DNA of 64,000 bases from Moraxellaceae bacterium (GCA_029237815.1 JAQZBP010000003.1:62001-126000); one strand, 5' to 3'. Numbered from the stretch's first letter, positions 46,545 through 56,949 are shown. A program made the numbers and translations. Notes: generated by a model not told the origin, from the letters alone.

Positions 46545-47564
46545 ATGAACAAGACCGCCCTTGCCTGCCTCGCCTCCACCGTCCTGCTCACCGCGACCGA
46601 TGCCTCCGCCTGGAGCCAGGAAACCCATCGCCGTATCGCCATCGACGCCGTCAACTACATGAAGGCCAACCCGACCACCACGAACTACGCCAAGCTCCTC
46701 AACGGCGCCACCAAGGCCGGCCTGACCATCGACCAGTTCGCCGCCGCCCTCGGCCAGGGCGCTTACGACGTGGACGAATTCGCCGACACCTACATCTGCG
46801 GCGCCACCACCGGCAATTGCCAGCTCGCCCCCGTCTGGGGCCTGGGCGCCGGCATCGTCAAGTACACCAGCTACTGGCACTTCCAGAACCACACCCAGGG
46901 CGTGGATGCCCACGGCAACGACATCGGCGGCTACAACTACGCCAAGCTGACGAGCTGGGGCACGATCGACGACATGGCCGCCACCTGGCTGATCGGCGAT
47001 TACCTGGATGACGGTGCCGGCAACCTCACCGGCTGGTTCTGGTCCGACAGCTCCAAGTACAACGCCTACGACAAGACCGAGCGCAACTACCGCCTCGGCG
47101 GCTACTCCACCCGCAGCATGTATGCGGATTACGAGAAGATGCCCTTCCAGCCCATCGACAACCTGGGCCAGTACTGGTTCCAGCAGTTCCTGGCGGCGCC
47201 CACGGTGCAGAAGCTCGGCTTCGTGCTGCACACCACCGACCTGCTGCAGCCCCACCACACCTGGACCACGCTGGACCTGAATCACAGCGGCTGGGAAAGC
47301 TGGGTGAACGACAACTACTACAGCCTGGGCCTGAACGGCCATGCGGCGGTGACGGCAGCACTGAACAGCTTCGCCCCGCTGTCGGCTACCGCCACCGACA
47401 TCCGTCCGCTGCTGACGCAGGGCGGCCGCATTTCCTACACCCAGGGCGGCATCGTGCTCTCCAGCACCGACTGGGCCGACCGCGAACGCGTGGCCCGTGT
47501 CACGGTGCCGCATTCCATCGCCATGGCGGTGCGTGTGCTGAATCGCGCGGCTGAGCGTTTCTGA
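46545..47564 (+). CDS. Secreted P1-nuclease/zinc-dependent phospholipase C-fold protein, copy C (intact)
   Basis: A 339-residue protein, inverted relative to copies A and B and highly similar to them. The signal peptide ends TDASA, giving mature W1, then H6, D59 (FADTY), His in SYWHFQNH, His and Asp in LHTTDLLQPHH, and NHSGWE. This set of nine likely ligands is that of the P1 nuclease/phospholipase C superfamily; the final Glu is as in bacterial phospholipase C, while W1/H6 spacing is as in P1 nuclease. The C-terminus, DIRPLLTQGG to VRVLNRAAERF, is complete and ends with the helix typical of the fold. It contains the direct repeat CAGGGCGGC twice, around the segment missing in A and B. The catalytic activity is not determined. 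Confidence 0.82.
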   Translation: MNKTALACLASTVLLTATDASAWSQETHRRIAIDAVNYMKANPTTTNYAKLLNGATKAGLTIDQFAAALGQGAYDVDEFADTYICGATTGNCQLAPVWGLGAGIVKYTSYWHFQNHTQGVDAHGNDIGGYNYAKLTSWGTIDDMAATWLIGDYLDDGAGNLTGWFWSDSSKYNAYDKTERNYRLGGYSTRSMYADYEKMPFQPIDNLGQYWFQQFLAAPTVQKLGFVLHTTDLLQPHHTWTTLDLNHSGWESWVNDNYYSLGLNGHAAVTAALNSFAPLSATATDIRPLLTQGGRISYTQGGIVLSSTDWADRERVARVTVPHSIAMAVRVLNRAAERF

Positions 47565-47579
47565 GGCCTGCCGCACGCC

Positions 47580-47649
47580 GCGCTGCCGTCCCGTGACGGC
47601 AGCGCGCAAATAAGCAAATAAAAAGGGCAGCCCTAAGGCTGCCCTTTTT
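47580..47649. terminator. Hairpin and bidirectional terminator after copy C
   Basis: A GC-rich stem (GCGCTGCCGTC/GACGGCAGCGC) at 47580-47606 is followed by a classical terminator at 47619-47649, stem AAAAAGGGCAGCC/GGCTGCCCTTTTT, shared with the convergent GGDEF gene. Confidence 0.88.
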
Positions 47650-47661
47650 GTTGTGCGGAAA

Positions 47662-48987
47662 TCAGCCGCGGTAGAAGCGATAGTTGGCGCGGCCGGCAGC
47701 CTTGGCCTGGTACATGGCCTTGTCCGCGCACTTGAGGAGTTCGTCGGTGTGCGTGGAGTCGTCGGGATAGATGGCGATGCCGATGCTGCTGCCGATCTGC
47801 AGCTTGCCGCCGTCCTCCAGCTCCACCACGCGGGCGAAGGCCTGCAGGATCTTGCCGGACACCAGGCTCGCCGCGCGACGCGGCTCGTTGCTCTCCAGCA
47901 CCATCACGAACTCGTCACCGCCCAGGCGCGCGACGAGGTCGGAACCGCGCGAACTGTCGCGCAGATAATTCGCCGCGGCCTTCAGCACCTGGTCGCCGAC
48001 ATGGTGACCCTGCGCATCGTTGATGGCCTTGAAACGGTCGAGATCGAGATAGAGCAGCGCCAGGCTGCTCTCGTGGCGATTGGCCTCGGCCACGCGCTCC
48101 TGCAGCAGGCGCTCGAACTCGGCGCGGTTGTAGAGGCCGGTGAGGCTGTCGTGGCTGGCCTTGCGCACCAGCGCCTTTTCATTGCTGCGGCGCGAGGACA
48201 CATCGCGGAACACCACGACCGCACCGGCGATGCCCTGGCGCGCAGGATCCCCGGGCAGCAGCGGATTGGCGGAGATTTCCACGGCGATCTGCTGGCCGTC
48301 GCGGCTCAGGAAAAGATCGTCTCGATGCACGCGCTCGCCCCGGGCACAGGTCGAGAGCAGTTCGGCCAGCGACCAGTTGGCCGGTTCGCCGTCCTCGTTC
48401 ATCAGCGCGAAAATCTCGGTGAGGCGGCGGCCGATGAGATCGGAAAGGGGACTGCCCAGCATCTCTTCCGCCGTCGGATTGGCATAGAAGACATTGCCGC
48501 TCTGCGTGATGCCGAGCAGGCCTTCGGAGAGCGAACGCAGCAGGTTCTGGTTGTGGTCGCGCTCCTCCTGCAGCAGGCGCAGGCTCTCGCGCAGGCTGCG
48601 GTTCTTGCGGTCGAGCTCGAGGAAGACGCGCACCTTGCTGCGCAGGATGGCGGCCTCGATGGGCTTGAAGAGGTAATCCACCGCGCCCGTCTCGTAGCCG
48701 CGGAAGATGTAGCGCTGCTCCTTGCTGAGCGCGGTCAGGAAGATGATGGGCGTGGATTCGGTGCGCGGATTGCTGCGCATGATCTCGGCGACCTCGAAGC
48801 CGTCGAGGTCGGGCATCTGCACATCGAGCAGCACCAGGGCAAAGTCGCGCTGCAGGAGGATCTTCAGGGCCTCGGCGCCGGACGCCGCCTTGACGAGCTC
48901 GACCGGCTCGCCTTCAAACACCGCCTCCATGGCAATCAGATTGCTGTTCTGGTCATCGACGACCAGGATGGCGGGATGCGGAATCAT
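47662..48987 (-). CDS. Response regulator with REC, PAS and GGDEF domains (diguanylate cyclase)
   Basis: A 441-residue cytoplasmic protein. The receiver domain has D11-D12 and the phosphoacceptor D55 (LVLLDVQMPD). A short coiled coil (about 125-150) leads to a PAS domain (about 150-260, ending GAVVVFRDVSSRR). The GGDEF domain follows at about 275-440, with the active site LGGDEF and, five residues before it, RGSD, the RxxD product-inhibition site. It is therefore probably an active, feedback-inhibited diguanylate cyclase making cyclic di-GMP. No histidine kinase gene is adjacent. It is convergent with copy C and shares its terminator. Confidence 0.92.
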   Translation of the reverse strand: MIPHPAILVVDDQNSNLIAMEAVFEGEPVELVKAASGAEALKILLQRDFALVLLDVQMPDLDGFEVAEIMRSNPRTESTPIIFLTALSKEQRYIFRGYETGAVDYLFKPIEAAILRSKVRVFLELDRKNRSLRESLRLLQEERDHNQNLLRSLSEGLLGITQSGNVFYANPTAEEMLGSPLSDLIGRRLTEIFALMNEDGEPANWSLAELLSTCARGERVHRDDLFLSRDGQQIAVEISANPLLPGDPARQGIAGAVVVFRDVSSRRSNEKALVRKASHDSLTGLYNRAEFERLLQERVAEANRHESSLALLYLDLDRFKAINDAQGHHVGDQVLKAAANYLRDSSRGSDLVARLGGDEFVMVLESNEPRRAASLVSGKILQAFARVVELEDGGKLQIGSSIGIAIYPDDSTHTDELLKCADKAMYQAKAAGRANYRFYRG

Positions 48988-49150
48988 GCACGGAGCTACC
49001 TGTGTGGACTGCAGGGCAGCCTCTTCTGCGGGCTGTTCTCCGCATCATGCCACGCGCCCGGCGCTACCTCTTCCGTGAAGGATGCTGTTCATCCGCAAAA
49101 CCGGCGGGGGTATCGGACAATGGGATTCCGTGAACTGGCGCACAGGGTTG

Positions 49151-49174
49151 GCATTTGCCCTTCCCGGCAAATGC
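49151..49174. other. Hairpin GCATTTGCC/GGCAAATGC
   Basis: A perfect 9-bp stem with a 6-nt loop lies between the GGDEF gene and the terminator of tRNA-Val. No function is evident. Confidence 0.4.
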
Positions 49175-49192
49175 ATTGCGGCCCAGAAGCAC

Positions 49193-49223
49193 AAAACCCG
49201 CAGTCCTTTCGGAATGCGGGTTT
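49193..49223 (-). terminator. Terminator of tRNA-Val
   Basis: On the minus strand AAACCCGCA pairs with TGCGGGTTT, followed by TTG, 8 bp beyond the tRNA 3' end. Confidence 0.8.
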
Positions 49224-49230
49224 CGGTGTT

Positions 49231-49307
49231 TGGTAGGCGCGACTGGACTCGAACCAGCGACCCCCACCATGTCAAGGTGATGCTCTAACCAGCTGAGCTA
49301 CGCGCCT
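49231..49307 (-). tRNA. tRNA-Val (anticodon GAC)
   Basis: The acceptor stem AGGCGCG/CGCGCCT is perfect, with discriminator A and encoded CCA. The anticodon loop TTGACAT gives GAC. The T arm has GGTTCGAGTCC. Confidence 0.96.
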
Positions 49308-49342
49308 GGGGTCCGCAGCGGGCTGGCCGTTGCGAGGCGCGC

Positions 49343-49371
49343 ATCTTACTGAATCGTAACGGGTGATTCAA
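49343..49371 (-). promoter_or_regulatory. Promoter of tRNA-Val
   Basis: On the minus strand TTGAAT and TAAGAT are 17 bp apart, with a GC-rich discriminator GCGCGCC downstream, as in the other tRNA promoter of this window. Confidence 0.65.
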
Positions 49372-49401
49372 GGCAAAAGCGGGCGCCTCGTGCAACGGAA
49401 C

Positions 49402-51405
49402 TCAGAGCGGGAAATTCCCCCGCGCGATCCGCCGCAGGCGCTTGCGCAGGACCTTGTCGCGGTCGCCGGCCGGCCGGTAGCGCAGGGCCAGGTACAGCGT
49501 GGCGAACTCGCGCGCCTCGGCGGCGCGGGCGGGCTGGGCCCGGGCCACGCGGCGCGCGAAGGCCTGCGGCCCCTCGCCGGCCTCGCGCACCATGCCCCGT
49601 TTGGCGAGGCGCTGGCAGTAGCGCCGGTATTCCCGGTCCAGCGGGTGCAGCTCGCGGCGCTCGCCGCGCAGCGCCCACAGCATGAGCAGGCCGGCGACCA
49701 GCCCGAGCGCGCCGCCCATCACCAGCAGCCGGCGCAGCATGCCACTGTCGCCGAGCAGGCGCTCCATGAAGCCTTCCTGGCGCTCGCTGTCATAGCCCAG
49801 CACGTCGCGGTACCAGCGGTAGTTCACGTAGTCCGCCAGGTTGCGCAGGCCTTTCAGCAGCCGGTAGTTGTTGTGGCGCAGGGCGCCGCCGGCGCTCTCG
49901 CCCCAGTAGTCGCGCTGCTCGGCCGCCTGCGCCGCGCCCTGCTCGATGCGTTGCGGCGCCACGGCCGCCGTGGGGTCGACGTGGATCCAGCCCTTGCCGG
50001 CGATCCACACCTCGGCCCAGGCATGCGCATCGAGCTGGCGCACCAGCCAATAGTCGCCCATCGGGCTGGCCTCGCCGCCCTGGTAGCCCGCCACCACGCG
50101 CGCCGGCACGCCGGCCGCGCGCATGAGGAACACGAAGCTCGAGGAGTAGTGCTCGCAGAAGCCGCGGCGGGTGCGGAACAGGAAGTCGTCGATGCGGTCC
50201 TCGCTGAGCGGCGGCGGCTCCAGCGTGTAGAAGAAGCGCTCGTCGCGGTACCAGTCGAGCACCTGCTGCACGAAGCGCTCGGTGCTGGCCGCGCCATTGC
50301 GCCAGCGCACCGCCATGCGGCGCGCCTCGGGATTGCCGCCGGCAGGCAGCTGCAGGTACTGCCGCTGCATCCAGCCCGGCAGCTCCTCCGGATCGACGTG
50401 CGCCTCGGGCCAGGAGGCCACGTCATAGCTCAGGCGCTTGAACACCGGCTCGCGATGCACCAGGCGGTTGTCGCGGGTCAGGCCGACCTTCGCTGTGTCC
50501 GAGCGCGACGCCGACAGGCCGAACAGCCAGGGCTGGTCGGTGGGTTCCAGGATCACGCGGTAGCGCAGCGGCGCCGCACCCTCCTCCACGCCGGCCACCC
50601 AGTCGGGCAGCGCGCGCCCGGGCGGCAGGGGCACCTGTTCCGTCATGGGATAGCCCTGCGACCAGCGCGTGCCGTCGAAAAAGCCGAAGACGAGGCCGCG
50701 CCAGTACAGCTCGCTCGCGCGTGGCGCCGGCCCCTGGAACTCCACCCGGAAGGCGGTGGCGGTCGATTCGCTGAGGCTGGAGATGTCGCCGGGACTCATG
50801 GAATCGGAGAAGCCCGTGCGCGCGCTGCCTTGGGTCAGGTTCAGCGTCCACAGCGGCGGCAGGCGCGGGAAGAACAGGAAGAGGATGAGCATCAGCGGCA
50901 CGGCCTGCCCCACCAGCACCGAGGCGCGGCGCAGGGTGCGGCGGACACCGACGCCCTCGCGCTGCTGCAGCGCGAGCATGGCCGCGACGATCGCAATGCT
51001 GGCCACGCCGACATACAGCGTCAGCGCCAGCGATTGCGAGAAGAGGAAGGCGGTGGCCAGCAGGAAGAAATCCAGTACCGCCGAAATGAACGCGTCGCGC
51101 TGGTTGCGCGACTCCAGCAGCTTCAGCACCGCGCTCACCATCAGGAAGGAGACTCCGCCCTCCGGCCCGAGCAAGGTGCGATGCGAGACATAGACGCCGG
51201 CCAGCCCCGCCGCCAGCAGCGCCACGCGGATGAACGTGCCGGGCAGCGGCACCCGCCGCGCGACCGGCGCCAGGCACCACAGGCAGGCCACCGCCACCGC
51301 AGCGAGCAGCCAGGCCGGCAGGCGGCCGTACTGCGGCAGCACGCTGGCGAGCAGCGCCAGCGCCTGCCAATGGCGCGCGGCGGCGGAGAGCGGTGCCGGA
51401 TTCAT
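49402..51405 (-). CDS. tgpA: Transglutaminase-like membrane protein TgpA
   Basis: A 667-residue inner-membrane protein with several N-terminal helices (to about residue 175), a periplasmic transglutaminase-like domain and a last helix at about 555-575. The Cys-His-Asp triad is seen in RRGFCEHYSS, DAHAWAEVW and GWIHVDPT. TgpA is essential for growth in Pseudomonas aeruginosa, with a role probably in the envelope. I use the ATG at 51405 (MNPAPLSAAARHW), which overlaps the DUF58 stop by ATGA; the frame open further upstream lies inside the DUF58 gene. The operon moxR-DUF58-tgpA is standard. Confidence 0.92.
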   Translation of the reverse strand: MNPAPLSAAARHWQALALLASVLPQYGRLPAWLLAAVAVACLWCLAPVARRVPLPGTFIRVALLAAGLAGVYVSHRTLLGPEGGVSFLMVSAVLKLLESRNQRDAFISAVLDFFLLATAFLFSQSLALTLYVGVASIAIVAAMLALQQREGVGVRRTLRRASVLVGQAVPLMLILFLFFPRLPPLWTLNLTQGSARTGFSDSMSPGDISSLSESTATAFRVEFQGPAPRASELYWRGLVFGFFDGTRWSQGYPMTEQVPLPPGRALPDWVAGVEEGAAPLRYRVILEPTDQPWLFGLSASRSDTAKVGLTRDNRLVHREPVFKRLSYDVASWPEAHVDPEELPGWMQRQYLQLPAGGNPEARRMAVRWRNGAASTERFVQQVLDWYRDERFFYTLEPPPLSEDRIDDFLFRTRRGFCEHYSSSFVFLMRAAGVPARVVAGYQGGEASPMGDYWLVRQLDAHAWAEVWIAGKGWIHVDPTAAVAPQRIEQGAAQAAEQRDYWGESAGGALRHNNYRLLKGLRNLADYVNYRWYRDVLGYDSERQEGFMERLLGDSGMLRRLLVMGGALGLVAGLLMLWALRGERRELHPLDREYRRYCQRLAKRGMVREAGEGPQAFARRVARAQPARAAEAREFATLYLALRYRPAGDRDKVLRKRLRRIARGNFPL

Positions 51406-52376
51406 TTCGGCTTCTCCTCGCGGCCGAACAGCGCCAGCGCCCGCAGGCAGGCGTCGCGCTGCTCGATGCCGAGGCCGGCGGGAATGTCGGTGCCGGGCAG
51501 GCGCAGGCCGAAGGCGTGGTTGTGCTGCGCCAGCAGCACCACCCAGAACGCCAGGCGCGAAAGCCGCGTCTCGATGGGCAGGCCGGGCATGGCGTTCCAG
51601 TCCAGGATGTCGCTGCCGGCTTCCTCGCTGGCATAGGTCTTGGTGAGCATGCCGCGGCCGCGCGCCAGGTGCTTCCAGGACACGTGCGCGAGCGGATCGC
51701 CCGGCGTGAAATCCTTGAGGCCGTCGAAATCCTCGTGGCCGCGCGTGCGCTGCCGCTCGCCCTCGCCGTCGCGGCCGGGGCCTGCGGGAATGACCTCGCT
51801 GGATTCCGGGTGCGGGTAGACGATCGCGGCCAGGTCGAGGTCCAGCCAGGTCCAGGCGCGCAGCAGGCCGAGCGGATAGGTGCTGGAGATCTTCAGGCGC
51901 GGCGGACGCAACCAGCCGCGCTTCGGTGCGGGCAGCGCCACCGCCACGTCCTGCACCGCGTTCACCCAGGGCACCGGCTGCACGACGCCGTCCCACTCCA
52001 GCAGCAGGCTTTCATGCTCGCGTTCGCGCACGTCGTCGAGGCGCAGCAGGAAGCGCGCCTCCTCGCCGGCGAAGGCCGGGCTTGCCGACAACGCCGTGAT
52101 GCGCAGCCCCGAGAGGTTCGCGTAGGTATGGTGGATGGCGATCACGAACAGGCTGGCGAGGAAGAAGCTCGTCGCCAGCAGCAGGTTGTTGGCGTAGTTG
52201 ATGCCGCCGATGAACAGCGCCAGCACCACGATGCCGGCGATGAAGCCCTGGCGCGTCAGGAAGATGAAGATGCGGCGCTGGTTCAGCGTGACCTGCTGCT
52301 CGCGCGGGATGCGGCGGTCCAGCCACTTCTGCCAGCGCCTGCGGTAGAACTGACTGATCCGGTCGGAGAGCGCCAT
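51402..52376 (-). CDS. DUF58 domain-containing membrane protein
   Basis: A 324-residue protein with two hydrophobic helices near residues 43-85. The DUF58 core is marked by RTRGHEDFDGLKDFTPGDPLAHVSWKHLAR (key residues FDGLKDFTPGD and WKHLAR). It is encoded between a MoxR ATPase and a transglutaminase-like protein, the conserved three-gene set in which DUF58 proteins, with von Willebrand-like folds, are thought to be MoxR partners. Its molecular function is unknown. It is 3 bp from the moxR stop and overlaps tgpA by 4 bp. Confidence 0.9.
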   Translation of the reverse strand: MALSDRISQFYRRRWQKWLDRRIPREQQVTLNQRRIFIFLTRQGFIAGIVVLALFIGGINYANNLLLATSFFLASLFVIAIHHTYANLSGLRITALSASPAFAGEEARFLLRLDDVREREHESLLLEWDGVVQPVPWVNAVQDVAVALPAPKRGWLRPPRLKISSTYPLGLLRAWTWLDLDLAAIVYPHPESSEVIPAGPGRDGEGERQRTRGHEDFDGLKDFTPGDPLAHVSWKHLARGRGMLTKTYASEEAGSDILDWNAMPGLPIETRLSRLAFWVVLLAQHNHAFGLRLPGTDIPAGLGIEQRDACLRALALFGREEKPK

Positions 52377-52379
52377 GCG

Positions 52380-53297
52380 TCAGCCGATCACATCCACCGC
52401 TTTCAGGAGCTGCGCGGTCAGGCTGTGGGTGCGGCCGTGGTCCTCCATGCCGCCGCGCAGGCGGTGTTCGGCCACGGCGGGCAGCACCGCCTGCACGTCC
52501 TCCGGCTGCAGGTGGTCGCGGCCGGCCACGAAGGCCCAGGCCTGAGCGGCGCGCAGCAGCGCGAGCGAACCGCGCGGCGACAGGCCGTGCTGGAAGCCCG
52601 GCGCGGTGCGGGTGTGGGTGACGAGGCGCTGCACGTAGTCGAGCACCGCGTCGCTGACGTGCACCTTGCCCACCGCCTGCTGCCAGTCCTGCAGGTCTTT
52701 CGGGGAGGACAGCGGCTTCAGGCCGGCCAGCAGCACGCGGCGATCGCCGCCCTTGAGCAGCAGGCGCTCGGCGCGCGGGTCCGGGTAGCCGAGCTGGATG
52801 CGCATCAAAAAGCGGTCGAGCTGCGATTCCGGCAGCGGGAAGGTGCCCATCTGCGTCGACGGATTCTGGGTCGCGATCACGAAGAAGGGCTGCGGCAGCT
52901 TGCGCGTAGTGCCGTCGGCCGTGACCTGGTGCTCCTCCATCGCCTCCAGCAGCGCGCTCTGCGTCTTCGGCGTGGTGCGGTTGATCTCGTCCGCGAGCAG
53001 CAGCTGCGTGAACACGGGGCCGGCACGGAACTCGAACTGCTGCGCCTGCGGGTTGAAGATGGAGACGCCGATGATGTCCGCCGGCAGCATGTCGCTGGTG
53101 AACTGGATACGCTGGTAGGAGAGCCCCAGCACGCGCGCCAGCGCTTCGGCCAGCGTGGTCTTGCCCATGCCGGGCAGGTCCTCGATGAGCAGGTGGCCGC
53201 GCGCCAGCAGGCAGGCGAGCGAGAGCTTGATCTGTTCGGGTTTGCCGAGGATGACGTTCCCCAGCGCGGTGAGCACGGGATTCAGGGCTGCAGACAT
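52380..53297 (-). CDS. MoxR-family AAA+ ATPase
   Basis: A 305-residue cytoplasmic ATPase. Walker A is DLPGMGKTTLAEALA, Walker B is LLLADEINRTTPKTQ, and ATQNPSTQMGTFPLPESQLDRF is the MoxR sensor region (given here by NPSTQMGTFPLPESQLDRF). MoxR ATPases act as chaperones for assembly or metal insertion of partner proteins. I choose the ATG at 53297 (MSAALNPVLTALGNVILG); the upstream open frame is not family-like. It leads the operon with DUF58 and tgpA. Confidence 0.92.
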   Translation of the reverse strand: MSAALNPVLTALGNVILGKPEQIKLSLACLLARGHLLIEDLPGMGKTTLAEALARVLGLSYQRIQFTSDMLPADIIGVSIFNPQAQQFEFRAGPVFTQLLLADEINRTTPKTQSALLEAMEEHQVTADGTTRKLPQPFFVIATQNPSTQMGTFPLPESQLDRFLMRIQLGYPDPRAERLLLKGGDRRVLLAGLKPLSSPKDLQDWQQAVGKVHVSDAVLDYVQRLVTHTRTAPGFQHGLSPRGSLALLRAAQAWAFVAGRDHLQPEDVQAVLPAVAEHRLRGGMEDHGRTHSLTAQLLKAVDVIG

Positions 53298-53649
53298 GGC
53301 GACGTTGTTGTTATCCAGGAGGGGCCGGGCGCGGCCGGCTTTTCCGCAACATAGCATCATCGGCCGATTGAAAAACACCTGAACAACGGATTTTCAGCGC
53401 GCCTGTCCAGTTGCTGCCGGCGCCCTCCTCCGCCTGGCCGGCAGTGCCCCCGAGCGGCGCGATGGAAAGAGGTCCAGGATCTCTGACAGCGCGTCGGGAT
53501 GCCGCGCGGCCGACACCGCATGTCACCTTGACACCGGCGTCATGCCGCCACCAACCGCCGCACTGCCTCGGCCATGGCAATTCCATCATCACGACGACAG
53601 GTGCCCCACGGCGCTCACCGCCGCCGGCTGTGGCAGCTTCAGGCGCGGC
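53298..53649. other. Intergenic region between moxR and metZ
   Basis: I see no gene in these 352 bp. The side next to moxR is the likely location of its promoter. The side next to metZ is its 3' end, without a clear T-run terminator. Confidence 0.55.
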
Positions 53650-54846
53650 TCAGGGCGCCGCCAGTCCGCGCGCGCAATCCGCCTTGATGTCCTTGATGTC
53701 CTCCAGCCCCACCGCGATGCGGATCAGGCCCTCGCCGATGCCGGCCGCCGCCTTCGCCTCGGGGCTCAGGCGGCCATGCGTGGTCGAGGCCGGGTGCGTG
53801 ATGGTGGTCTTGGCATCGCCGAGGTTGGCGGTGATGGACAACATCTTCGTGGCGTCGATGAAGCGCCAGGCTTCCTCGCGGCCACCGGCGAGCTCGAAGG
53901 AAAGCACGCCGCCAAAGGCGCGTTGCTGCTTCGCCGCCAGCGCATGCTGCGGATGCGTGGGCAGGCCGCTGTAGTGCACGCGCGCCACCTGCGGCTGCGC
54001 CGCCAGCCACTCGGCCAGCTGCTGCGCACTCGCCGAATGGGCCTCCATGCGCAGGCGCAGCGTCTCCAGGCCCTTCAGGAAGACCCAGGCGTTGAAGGCG
54101 CTCATGCTGGGGCCACAGGTGCGCACCACGCCGAACACCTCCTCCATTTCCTTCTGCCGACCGACCACGGCGCCGCCCAGCACGCGGCCCTGGCCGTCGA
54201 TGTACTTGGTGGCGGAGTGGATGACGATGTCGGCGCCAAGCGCCAGCGGCTGCTGCAGCGCCGGCGTGCAGAAGCAGTTGTCGACGGCCAGCAGGATGCC
54301 GTGGCGATGGGCCAGGTCGGCGAGTGCCGCGATGTCGGCCACCTCGCAGAGCGGATTGCTCGGCGTCTCCAGGAAGAAGAGCTTCGTCTGCGGCGTGATG
54401 GCCGCCTCCCAGGCGGCCACATCCGTGAGCGACACGAAGGTCGTCGTCACGCCGAATTTCTTGAAGTACTTGTCGAAGAGCACGTTGGTGGTGCCGAAGA
54501 TGCTGCGCGAGGACACCACATGGTCGCCCGCCTGCAGCAGGCCCATGCAGGTGGCCAGGATGGCCGCCATGCCGGAGCTCGTGGCGACGCAGCGCTCGCC
54601 GCCTTCCAGCGCGGCCAGGCGCTCCTCGAACACGCGCACCGTGGGATTGGTGAAGCGTGAGTAGATGTTGCCGGGCGTGCTGCCACCGAAGCGCGCCGCC
54701 GCTTCCGCGGCGCTGCCGAACACGAAGGACGAGGTCAGGAACATGGCCTCGCTGTGCTCCCCTTCCGCGGTGCGCACATGGCCGGCGCGCACCGCCAGGC
54801 TGTCGAACCCCAGGGCGGGGACATCGTTGTCGTGTTCGTGGCGCAT
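53650..54846 (-). CDS. metZ: O-succinylhomoserine sulfhydrylase
   Basis: A 398-residue PLP enzyme of the Cys/Met metabolism family. It makes homocysteine from O-succinylhomoserine and sulfide in direct-sulfhydrylation methionine synthesis. The motif YSRFTNPTVRVFEERLAALE, the cofactor segment SSGMAAI and the Schiff-base lysine in HSATKYIDGQGR are present. The C-terminal part has THPASTTHGRLSPE. Length and the position downstream of purF are those of Pseudomonas MetZ, which separates it from MetB or MetC. A long hairpin lies between purF and metZ. Confidence 0.93.
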   Translation of the reverse strand: MRHEHDNDVPALGFDSLAVRAGHVRTAEGEHSEAMFLTSSFVFGSAAEAAARFGGSTPGNIYSRFTNPTVRVFEERLAALEGGERCVATSSGMAAILATCMGLLQAGDHVVSSRSIFGTTNVLFDKYFKKFGVTTTFVSLTDVAAWEAAITPQTKLFFLETPSNPLCEVADIAALADLAHRHGILLAVDNCFCTPALQQPLALGADIVIHSATKYIDGQGRVLGGAVVGRQKEMEEVFGVVRTCGPSMSAFNAWVFLKGLETLRLRMEAHSASAQQLAEWLAAQPQVARVHYSGLPTHPQHALAAKQQRAFGGVLSFELAGGREEAWRFIDATKMLSITANLGDAKTTITHPASTTHGRLSPEAKAAAGIGEGLIRIAVGLEDIKDIKADCARGLAAP

Positions 54847-54986
54847 GGCCGGCTCCCGATGGACTGAATCAGGCGGCTAGTATGCCCGAGACCCCGCTCG
54901 TGCCGGAAGGCGAACGGCGGCGCGGTCCACGATCAACACCACTGCCCCGGCGTTTGACGCCAGCGCCCCGACTAAAGCGCAGAAAC

Positions 54987-55028
54987 GACTCGGGGCCGGT
55001 GTCACTGCTGCAACACCGGCCCCGAGTC
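54987..55028 (-). terminator. Long hairpin between purF and metZ
   Basis: The arms GACTCGGGGCCGGTGT and ACACCGGCCCCGAGTC form a perfect 16-bp stem with a 10-nt loop. The downstream T-run is short (GTTTC), so it may be a terminator, an attenuator for metZ or a stabilising 3' structure. Confidence 0.65.
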
Positions 55029-55044
55029 ACGCCCTGATCCGGGA

Positions 55045-56393
<1,349 letters not shown>

Positions 56394-56409
56394 AAAGAAC
56401 CTCTGAGGA

Positions 56410-56949
56410 TTACTGTTGCCGTTCGGCCGCGGCGCCGTCATCCCTTGGCGCTGGCCGTTCGCCGGCGGCATTCCGCGCCGCCTGCATCAACTTCTGCTTC
56501 AGTTCCTGCCCGAGCGGTTCTTGGCGCATGAACTCGCGCGGCAGTCTCGCCTCGTGCCACCAGGGATCCCTGCCCGTAAACGGGGCCATGAGGATCATTG
56601 CCGCCAGTACCAGTATCAGACCCCTCGCCAGGCCGAACAGCCCGCCGAAGAAACGGTCCACGCCACCGGCACCGGCAGATTCCATGAGGCTGCGGACCAT
56701 GTAGCCCGCCAGGGCCGCCAGCAGCAGGGTCGCCACGAAGAGGCCGCCCCAGGCGATAACCAGGCGCAGCGAAGGCGTCCCGATGTAATCCGCCAGCAGC
56801 AGCTCCAGCGGCGCGTGGAAAAGCTGGGCCACGACATAGGCCGCAATCCAGCCGGCCAGCGCGAACGCTTCCTTCACGAAGCCGCGGAAAATGCCGATGA
56901 GCATGGAGACCGCAACGAGCGCGAGAATGACTCCATCGGCGGGATGCAT
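56410..56949 (-). CDS. cvpA: CvpA family inner-membrane protein
   Basis: A 179-residue inner-membrane protein with four hydrophobic segments, opening DGVILALVAVSMLIGIFRGFVKEAFAL. The GFVKE loop and the segment GGVDRFFGGLFGLARGLIL are characteristic of the family. In E. coli it is needed for colicin V production and helps bile-salt resistance. It lies 16 bp upstream of purF on the same strand, the conserved cvpA-purF pair. The C-terminus is a short charged tail. Confidence 0.92.
   Translation of the reverse strand: MHPADGVILALVAVSMLIGIFRGFVKEAFALAGWIAAYVVAQLFHAPLELLLADYIGTPSLRLVIAWGGLFVATLLLAALAGYMVRSLMESAGAGGVDRFFGGLFGLARGLILVLAAMILMAPFTGRDPWWHEARLPREFMRQEPLGQELKQKLMQAARNAAGERPAPRDDGAAAERQQ

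Noticed and set aside
43706..47564. Transposon explanation for the three-copy array
   Set aside because: I see no transposase, terminal inverted repeats or target duplications; the copies include only the gene and, for A and B, a short upstream block.
47653..53354. Plus-strand open frames of 527, 757 and 653 codons
   Set aside because: They are antisense to the GGDEF, transglutaminase, DUF58 and MoxR genes, all of which have clear motifs.
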